Shown one piece after another: positions 56,696 to 64,000 of a DNA stretch of 64,000 nt. Source of the DNA: Batillaria attramentaria (lineage: Eukaryota > Mollusca > Gastropoda > Batillariidae). The DNA is taken from assembly GCA_018292915.2 (NCBI GenBank), contig JACVVK020000337.1, forward strand, positions 392,501-456,500, given 5' to 3'. Positions within the stretch are counted from its first letter, which is position 1. Every line of letters starts with the position of its first letter. Position numbers and translations under genes: made by a program. The notes below the pieces were generated by a model, which was not told the DNA's origin, ran no database searches, and worked only from the letters and a program-made list of their open reading frames with translations.

Positions 56696-56697
56696 CT
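56420..56697 (+). mobile_element. 3' end of a CR1/jockey-like LINE
   Basis: The frame ..SWKHVGNTSDS..STSTESFRSHLKTHLFSKF stops at TGA near 56525, the characteristic end of this reverse-transcriptase family. Then come a C-rich 3' UTR, TTTTCAGCGCGTTACAAGA, and an (ATC)n tail to 56695. It is 5'-truncated. Confidence 0.75.
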
Positions 56698-57144
56698 TCA
56701 CACAGTACAATAAAACTGGAAACGGTTCACAAATTCAAGCGTTACCAGCGCATGCGCACTAGACAGACGATGACTTACATCAATGCTGTCAGTTTACACT
56801 TTATGACATTTGCAAAATGTACGAGTCTCAAAATATGGCGAGAGTCGGGTGAATCCGCAAAACTGTCAACACATTTCCGGGTGCACTTTCATTTAAACAT
56901 TATTTTAAACTATATAAACTATAATTATAAAAAGTTGAAGTTTTAACCCAGACGCCACAACCAGACTCAATGATAATTTGACACTCCTCACTGACTAATC
57001 CCGAAAGTTAGCAATCAATTCAATTCATAATTCAAATTCAAAAATACTTTATTATCTGTTATAAAAGTACATTTTTAAACAGAAAATTGTCTTTCGACAT
57101 GCAATCGATCCGCTCCTTATACTAAGATCATAATTTAAAATAAA
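56698..57144. other. Unassigned stretch
   Basis: No feature recognised. Confidence 0.45.
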
Positions 57145-57332
<188 letters not shown>

Positions 57333-57454
57333 ATATAATACAAAGTAAAAGAGAGACAACAACAACCAAAAAAAAAAAAAAAACCGAGATAAATAAGATT
57401 CATCTCAATCCACCCCAACCCAAAACACCAATGGAAGGAGGGAACGGGTGGCTC

Positions 57455-57765
57455 AGCGAAACCGTCAGTGCATTTCCACGAAAAACGGCACAGTTTCGCT
57501 TGTGAGTGCACTTCTACGCTCGAAATACTCTATCTTGATGATTAGTACAGCTCTTAATGCGATACGTTTTTTACACTCTGCGCAAGTGGTCGAACATTCA
57601 AATCAAGTTCTACGAATGTTGTTACACTTCTGGAGCGCTCAGTGTGGTATTATTATTATTATTATTATTATTATAATAGATAGCACGAAAACAGCATAGA
57701 ACGATCTGTGAGCAGAAAAATGGCAGTATTAACAACCTTAACTTTAGTGTGAGCCTTGGAAAAAA
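57455..57765 (+). repeat. Dispersed family C, copy 7
   Basis: CGAAATACTCTATCTTGAT, ATTAGTACAGCTCTTAATG and TCTACGAATGTTGTTACAC match C5. A (TTA)n tract at 57648-57675 interrupts it. Confidence 0.85.
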
Positions 57766-57794
57766 AATCCCTAAAAACGGCTGTTTGGGTTTTG

Positions 57795-57958
57795 CTGATG
57801 GTGGTTTTTGTTTTGTTTTGTTTTGTTTTGTTTTGTTTTGTTTGTTGTTTATTTTTTTTTGGGGGGATTGGGGTTTTGTTGTTGTTGTTGTTGTGTTTTT
57901 TTGTGGGTTTTTTTTTGTTGTTGTTTTGGGGGGCGGGGGGGGGGGGTGAGGGGGTGTA
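57795..57958. repeat. (TTTTG)n/T-rich and G-rich tract
   Basis: TTTTG units at 57807-57842, then T- and G-runs. Confidence 0.93.
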
Positions 57959-58440
57959 GACCTGGATGCCACAGCGAGACTGAATGTGACACCCTTTCAC
58001 TTTTGTCGAAAATGAGCTGACCTCTCAATCGGGGTGCCACCCCACAGTCAACCTACCTACCTCCCCTTCCCCTTCCCTTCCTCCACCTTCCCTCCCTCCC
58101 CACCCCATCTCCACTGAGCACCCTGCACTGCATAACCTCTCCGTTCTCCCTCGGTCTGTGAATCGTCTCTTCCAAGTGAGGACACGATATCCGATATCCT
58201 TGCCTTATACCGGCGTGCACGATCAGAATGGGCCCCGTTGACCACCGGACGTGTTCTCTATGTACAATAACGCAGTTAGCCTATACCAGTTGCCCAGGCA
58301 ATGGTGAGACAAACGGGGCGGCTATATCATTTCTAGCGGCTATCTGGCATCACTTGAGTCGCTGGCCGTCCTGCGCGTCACACCTACTCCGTCGGGCCAA
58401 AATTAAATTTCAAATGAGGTCAGGCCCTAACAGGCGGTGC
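57959..58440. other. Unassigned stretch
   Basis: C/T-rich at 58060-58110. No feature recognised. Confidence 0.45.
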
Positions 58441-58444
58441 ACTC

Positions 58445-58545
58445 GGGGAGGGGGAGGGGGCTGTTGGGGGCTGTTGGGGGGAGGGGAGGGAGAGGGAGGG
58501 GGGGGGGGGGTAGTCTCAGTTGGGAGGGATGGGGAGGGGAAGAAA
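58445..58545. repeat. G-rich tract with many runs of four or more G
   Basis: Includes two tandem GGGGGCTGTTG units. It has strong G-quadruplex potential on the + strand. Confidence 0.85.
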
Positions 58546-58744
58546 GGTGGCAAGGAACAGGTAGAAGGCCGGGCGGCACGTCCTGAAGCAGGTCAGATAG
58601 AAGCCGCTAATTAGCTGAGTTGTTCCTCCGGTTAGTGCGATTAGGCGAATCACGCCGGCATTATTCATCCACACGCCTCTCTCAATAACCATGCAGAAAG
58701 TAACTGTGGAACAGACTGATGTGATTAGGAACCGCGACATTCAT

Positions 58745-59015
58745 CAGTCGTCGGCGTAGTCGTCATCATCATCGTCGACGTCGTCGGTGCAGTCGTCACC
58801 AACGCCATCGTCATCCTCCTCCTCCTCATCATCGTCGTCGTCGTAATCATCATCGTCATCGTCAGCACAGTCGTCCGGCATCGACTTTCATCGTCATCAT
58901 CATTGCCGTCGTCGTCGTCATCGTCAGCATCGTAGTCAGTTCTAATCGTCGTCGTCGTCATCGTCGTAGTAGTCGTAATCATCGTCACCATCAGCAGCAG
59001 CAGCAACATCACACT
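58745..59015. repeat. Degenerate (GTC/ATC)n trinucleotide tract
   Basis: About 270 bp. The - strand frames read as Asp-rich or Thr/Met-rich repeats and are not genes. Confidence 0.9.
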
Positions 59016-59084
59016 AATGATGTGATCTGGTGTGTTTAGGCAACGAGACAGTCCAAGCACATTATCAAGAAGACTCAAACATTG

Positions 59085-59165
59085 GTTGGTTGTTTAGGGG
59101 TTTAACGTGATGATAAAGGTGATGATATCAAAGACGGGGCAACGAGGAAAAAGCCAGCACAATTT
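59085..59165 (-). mobile_element. SINE-1 fragment
   Basis: GGTTTAACGT and GATATCAAAGACGGGGCAACGAGG are retained, then a T/G-run. GAAGACTCAAA occurs before it and again near 59416, perhaps a TSD of an outer insertion. Confidence 0.65.
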
Positions 59166-59204
59166 TTTTTTTTTTTTTTTTTTGGGGGGGGGGCTTTCAA
59201 CCGG

Positions 59205-59402
59205 GAGGGTGGATGGGTGTTTGGGAGTTTAGCGTCCTTTTCCACCACATATGGATAACATCAAAAACGGGGCAACGAGAAAAACAACAACAACAACAAC
59301 AACAAAAACCCAGCACAAATAGTTGGCCCCAGCAGGAATTCGAACTCACGACCCGAGCATAGATAGTCCAACGCTCTATCATTTGCCTGTCCCAGCTCCC
59401 AG
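59205..59402 (-). mobile_element. SINE-1 copy with (AAC)n expansion
   Basis: Complete from tail to head, with (AAC)n at 59284-59307 inside the body. Confidence 0.9.
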
Positions 59403-59439
59403 CTCTCAGTCGGGAAGACTCAAAGAAGAAAACATATAT

Positions 59440-59449
59440 GATACTACTA

Positions 59450-59480
<31 letters not shown>
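59440..59480. repeat. (ACT)n tract
   Basis: About 40 bp. Confidence 0.9.
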
Positions 59481-59481
<1 letters not shown>

Positions 59482-59519
59482 CTGCTTTGGAAATATTTAG
59501 CCCACCATATTTGAAAAAT

Positions 59520-59720
59520 AAATGCAACTCTAAATTCCGAAATTTAAATAGCTGAGCTGACCCTCCGCACCACGTGATTGTAATGTGTTTATGTCCAGTG
59601 TGTGAGAGAATGCGTGTGATTCACGTGAGCGTGCGTGTTGGGTTCAGTTCGCGGCGCTTTGAGCCGATTTATGAAATTGGGTAAAGCGCCTATACAATTA
59701 CTACTACTACTACTACTAAC
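59520..59720 (+). mobile_element. Retroelement 3' end with (TAC)n tail
   Basis: Second copy of the element at 47315-47530, with a different trinucleotide tail. Confidence 0.75.
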
Positions 59721-60005
59721 AATGATAATAATGTTTGTTTCGCTGCGGCTACTTGGAGCTGAAAAGCACTTCACTTTGCCGTCTTCTTCAGTGATCCTTT
59801 CACACGCAGAGGCCAGTAGCCACGTTACGTTTTATCTGTAAAGTTTTGCGGAACACGCGTAACGAATTGAAAAGGTGTTACTGAGGGGCAGGGTTAATGG
59901 CTTACCGGGAATTTCTTGAAGTTGGTTTATATACCACAGAGCGGGGTGCTCGCAAGCATTCCAGGTCGTCACAAGTTGGCCTAGTTACATGTGGAGTATC
60001 CACAG

Positions 60006-60068
<63 letters not shown>

Positions 60069-60399
60069 TTAGGAACCGCGACATTCTGAGGAGAAGGCTT
60101 AAAAGAGAAAACACTCTACGATTATCGCCGTCCGTGTGATCTGCAGTTTGTCCTCTTGTTGTAAAGAAAAAACTCCTACAAACTGAAGAGAGAAAAACAA
60201 AACAAAACAAAAAACCTACTTTGATCTCACACAACGGTAAAACAACGTGGACTGTTTACCTTCGACCAAACACCTCCCGGTTTATGTTACCCCGAGTTGA
60301 CTACTTCCCCCAAGGAATCTTCCTTCCCCAATTTTTACTTCTGGCCACTGTCCGCTGCTACCCTCACCCCAGTTCAGACTTCCCCTGCACCTACCTCCC
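59721..60399. other. Unassigned stretch with a (GT)n array
   Basis: (GT)n at 60010-60067. No exon supported. Confidence 0.6.
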
Positions 60400-60684
60400 G
60401 GGCCCGTATGTATTAGTCGAGGTTAGGGCTGTTAGCCCCGAGTTAGAGTCTAACCTAGAACTAAACTAGCTCTAGGATGAAATTTTCTGTTGTTTTTTTG
60501 TTTTAAATGAGGAAGCGGGCCCATTTCAGGAAGGTGCCTAAGCCGTTATACAAAGATTTTTTTCTTCCTTTCTTCGCTTCCTTTTTTTTTTTTTTTTTTT
60601 TGGGGGGGGGGGGGTCTTTTGTCCTAGTCTGGGTTAGGCCCGTAGCCGTGTGTTAAATTAACCTCGACTTGTACATACGCGCCC
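60400..60684 (-). mobile_element. TIR element K2 (MITE-like)
   Basis: Inverse copy of K1. The ends GGGCCCGTATGTATTAGTCG and, read inward from the right, GGGCGCGTATGTACAAGTCG pair as TIRs. A T-run and G-run replace the A-rich middle of K1. Confidence 0.75.
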
Positions 60685-60860
60685 TGGTCACTAGCGTCAA
60701 CACTCCCAATGAACTTCTCAGGTAATCCCGCCCGAATGAACTTTTGCTCATTTTCAGTTTTATCCATGCAGCTCACCATCTCCAGGATATTTACCTCACC
60801 AAAGAACTCACCTCTTGATTTCTGGAAGGGGAAAATCCCCTGCTCAGTCGGATAGCCGAA

Positions 60861-61040
60861 CAACGGGGATCGAACCCAGGACCTTCGGATCTCTAGTCGT
60901 GGGCGCTAACCACTGCGCTACGGAGACCGCTACCAAACACCCAACTTTGAACACCGGGGATCGAACCCAGGACCTTCGGATCTCTAGTCGTGGGCGCTAA
61001 CCACTGCGCTACGGAGACCGCTCCAAACATCTAACTTTGA
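60861..61040 (-). mobile_element. Tandem pair of tRNA-like units (third tRNA-derived type)
   Basis: Two copies with a 91-bp period. Each, on the - strand, has GTAGCGCAGTGGTTAGCGC as A box and CCTGGGTTCGATCCCCGG as B box. The acceptor strands do not pair, so these are SINE heads or tRNA pseudogenes rather than tRNA genes. Confidence 0.7.
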
Positions 61041-61514
61041 AGTTATATGTAAACCAGAAAAACATGTTTTTAGAGAGTGAAAAATTCTTTCTGCACTGAG
61101 TTGAAGATGTTCTATTTTGCAGTAGAAATCCGCTGTATTCACAGAGATGTATTTTCATTTGCGAGCCTTCTTTTCACGTTCTTTTTCAGGCTGTTTTTCA
61201 CAGGGGGGGGGGGGGGGTACATTTTTTTATGTGATCACTTCTAACACCTTGGCCGCACCATTGTCGTTCTGATTCAGCCTACAAGAGTAAATTTTCCCAC
61301 TAAAAAGTGCCATGGAATGTTTCCCCGAGACGACTGAGTTCACTGAGACAAACATTGTGCAGCTTTATCATTGGTGCGCGCTTCAGTGCAACAAGGTTGT
61401 CAGACAGGTAACGTGAGACGGATGAAAGTTCGAGAAATTTGCAGTTGGGTTTTGGAGTCCAGGCATTTTCTCTCAGTTGAAACTTCGAGACCACTAGACA
61501 TTCTTTCGTTTACG
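61041..61514. other. Unassigned stretch
   Basis: G-run at 61204-61217. No feature recognised. Confidence 0.45.
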
Positions 61515-61626
<112 letters not shown>

Positions 61627-61727
61627 TAGGCTGACGATAGGGTTAGGATAAAATAAGATAGATATTTTATTTGGTTCCTTTTTGAAAGAATGCGGCTTGC
61701 AAGTCTTGGCAAAATAAATAGTAGTAC

Positions 61728-61775
61728 CACACACACACACACACACACACTCACACTCACTCACTCACTCACACA

Positions 61776-61810
<35 letters not shown>

Positions 61811-61821
61811 TCACTCACTCA

Positions 61822-61880
<59 letters not shown>

Positions 61881-61927
61881 TCACTCACTCACTCACTCAC
61901 TCACTCACTCACTCACTCACTCACTCA

Positions 61928-62005
<78 letters not shown>

Positions 62006-62056
62006 CACACTTACTCACTCACTCACTCACTCACTCACTCACTCACTCACTCACTC

Positions 62057-62097
<41 letters not shown>

Positions 62098-62149
62098 CAC
62101 ACTTACTTACTCACTCACTCACTCACTCACTCACTCACTCACTCACTCA

Positions 62150-62220
<71 letters not shown>

Positions 62221-62231
62221 TCACTCACTCA

Positions 62232-62294
<63 letters not shown>

Positions 62295-62327
62295 ACACAC
62301 TCACTCACTCACTCACTCACTCACTCA

Positions 62328-62385
<58 letters not shown>

Positions 62386-62386
62386 G

Positions 62387-62456
<70 letters not shown>
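61728..62456. repeat. Compound (CA)n/(ACTC)n array, about 730 bp
   Basis: At least six blocks of CA alternate with blocks of ACTC, with GCAC near 61775-61810 and recurring single variants such as CAAAC before ACTTACTC at 62010 and 62100. This points to block duplication. The 256-codon Thr/His/Ser frame across it is not a gene. Confidence 0.97.
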
Positions 62457-62589
62457 CTGACACACATCAACTGATACAATAGAGTAAAATCACAATATCT
62501 CATTACGACACTAATCAAAAAGAAACTGACATTCCAGCTCAGTCACAATTAGTACTCACAAAAATTAATTTGAGGAACAAACCAAACAC

Positions 62590-62966
62590 AATTTTAATTT
62601 CTCGCCCATTGCTATCCGGCCACGTCAGTGTCCCCGTGTCCCGTGCACAAAGGCTGCACTATATTGAGCCTCAAGGAACCAAACAATAAATTTCAAAACA
62701 GGATAGCGATGCTGGCAGCAGACGAAGGGCCGGCAGAAGGCAGCAGCACTGAGACTGCACAACCAGCAGCCCAGAATTACAGCCAAGAAAAACAAAATTA
62801 TAACAAGCCGCCAGGCGACCGCCACAAAACTCCATGCTGGAATGTAGGCCAAGGAACCAGAACGTCTGCGCTAAAAGTAAAAGAACACGACACACAAAAA
62901 TTCCTGAGCCGTGTGAACGCCGTAGAAGTGGAACTTCTGCGTAACACAGATAACACCTTCAGATAA
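62590..62966 (+). other. Open frame of uncertain status
   Basis: A 112-codon frame starting MSPCPVHKGCTI and ending ..VNAVEVELLRNTDNTFR has ordinary composition and no repeat relative here. Without a splice signal or family match it may be chance. Confidence 0.15.
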
Positions 62967-63069
62967 TTTTTCTTTTGATGCTGGGTACAAAAAGTGACAA
63001 GCACACTGAGAAAACCCTCAACCACTGCCATGACGCAACGAGTCCATTTTTTTTTTAACACGGGAAGGA

Positions 63070-63188
63070 TGATGATGATGATGTTGTTGTTGTTGTTGTT
63101 GTTGTTGTTAGAGACTCAGTGAGAGCAAAGATCTCAGGTGAGAGTGAACCTGTTGTTGTTGGTGGTGGTGGTGGTAGAATGTGTCAGT

Positions 63189-63272
<84 letters not shown>
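63070..63272. repeat. (GAT)n-(TTG)n and long (GT)n array
   Basis: (GAT)n-(TTG)n at 63070-63107, GGT units near 63155-63175, GT 63190-63271. Confidence 0.95.
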
Positions 63273-63289
63273 GCAGGTGAGTCGGTGTT

Positions 63290-63424
63290 CTTTGGGTGAT
63301 ATCGAAGACGGGGCAACAAAGAAAAGGAAAAGCCAGCACAAATATTTTTCGCCAGCCGGGATTCGAACGCACGACCCGAGCATTGAAAATCCAACGCTCT
63401 ACCGCTCGGCTACCCCGGCTGCCC
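63290..63424 (-). mobile_element. SINE-1 copy, tail side truncated at the GT array
   Basis: Body and head intact: TTCGAACGCACGACCCGAGC and CTACCGCTCGGCTACCCCGG. Confidence 0.9.

Positions 63425-63484
<60 letters not shown>
63425..63484. repeat. (GA)n-(GACA)n microsatellite
   Basis: GA to 63449, GACA to 63484. Confidence 0.97.
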
Positions 63485-64000
63485 CCATATAACATAATTT
63501 ACTATCACCAAAGGAAAGAACAACTGAATCATCGACATGGACGGCACCATTCGGACATCGACCTTTTTCTTGGCCAAAACTGAGCTAAAGTTATGACTGA
63601 CTGAACCCCATTACAATGACTAACAAATCTTACAACAACATGATTCAAACTGCTCCACGAAACTAGCACTGACACGCACTCTCTGAGGCTTAACCTTGAA
63701 CGAAGATAGCCTCTTACAAAAAACACCTAAGTACCTTTCAACAACCGATTTCTACCACAACAACGTGTTTTCCCCCTCTCCGAGCTTCTGCTGAGGCTGC
63801 CTGGCTTTGCCACAGCCGCAAACTGATGCTGATGGTTTGAGGCGGCAAAAACATGGGGCGGGGAATGAGGTTACATGCTACGTGGGTTGACGGCTCCAAA
63901 CACCTGTTGTGCTAATGGTGAACAGAGGCCGCCAGTCATGTTAGCTGTTAACACCATTTTTAGATTCCATTGTCTATCGTATACTCAGTGCTTTTTTTTT
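63485..64000. other. Unassigned stretch
   Basis: No feature recognised. The window ends in a T-run. Confidence 0.45.

Noticed and set aside
61690..62460. 256-codon Thr/His/Ser-rich open frame
   Set aside because: It is entirely CA and ACTC repeat DNA, with no start context, splice sites or non-repetitive residues.

Overview
The window is non-coding-dominated nuclear DNA from an animal, most likely a mollusc and probably a marine gastropod. The evidence is spliceosomal-type GT donor sites, very dense (CA)n/(GT)n, (GA)n and (TTG)n microsatellites, many tRNA-derived SINE copies, and 5'-truncated non-LTR retrotransposon ends with (TAG)n, (ATT)n or (ATC)n tails. There are no bacterial operons, RNA operons or phage genes. 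The taxon is an inference from repeat style and was not confirmed by any search.

Genes are sparse. Four candidate coding exons can be defended. One lies on the + strand at 4144-4329, an ATG-initiated first exon ending at a consensus GTAAGT donor. Three lie on the - strand: 55554-55589 (12-codon start exon ending at GTAAGG), 50384-50581 (66 codons, phase 0/0, Pro/Tyr/Gln-rich) and about 35946-36110 (Gly/Met/Ala-rich, ending at GTAGGA). The first two - strand exons are phase-compatible and could be one gene read right to left, with most of 36-55 kb intronic. The third is weaker. Nearly all other long open frames are low-complexity readings of microsatellites or of tandem repeats whose unit is a multiple of three.

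The rest is a layered record of mobile elements. A 165-185 bp tRNA-derived SINE (SINE-1) occurs about 17 times in both orientations, and several copies keep recognisable target-site duplications (TSDs) of 11-15 bp. Lettered dispersed families, defined only by comparing parts of this window, are: B (four copies, one expanded into a 14-unit 76-bp minisatellite at 52.2-53.3 kb), C (seven copies), D (with short TTAGGG runs), F, G, H, I, J (fold-back element with 12-bp TSDs), K (TIR element at both ends of the window) and a further fold-back pair at 28.6 and 30.2 kb. Nested insertions order some of these events: a 238-bp element inside a SINE at 7.4-7.7 kb, a LINE end inside family G at 4.8-5.1 kb, and SINEs inside families B, C and D.

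Region by region: 0-5 kb has a tandem repeat, J1, K1, SINEs and the + strand exon. 5-17 kb holds fold-back elements, SINEs, B and C copies, and a 79-base G run. 17-27 kb has T-rich and microsatellite DNA, C copies and one quieter 2.6-kb stretch. 26-32 kb has an AT-rich minisatellite, D, fold-back elements, a LINE end and a C copy with internal tandem duplication. 32-50 kb has microsatellites, SINEs, F, LINE ends and a second SINE family. 50-56 kb has candidate exons, the B minisatellite and family I. 56-64 kb has a LINE end, very long CA arrays, K2 and a compound CA/ACTC array of about 730 bp. I see no complete gene, no true tRNA or rRNA gene, no CRISPR array, and no new multi-gene system. The most notable material is the set of mobile-element histories and the possible split gene on the - strand.
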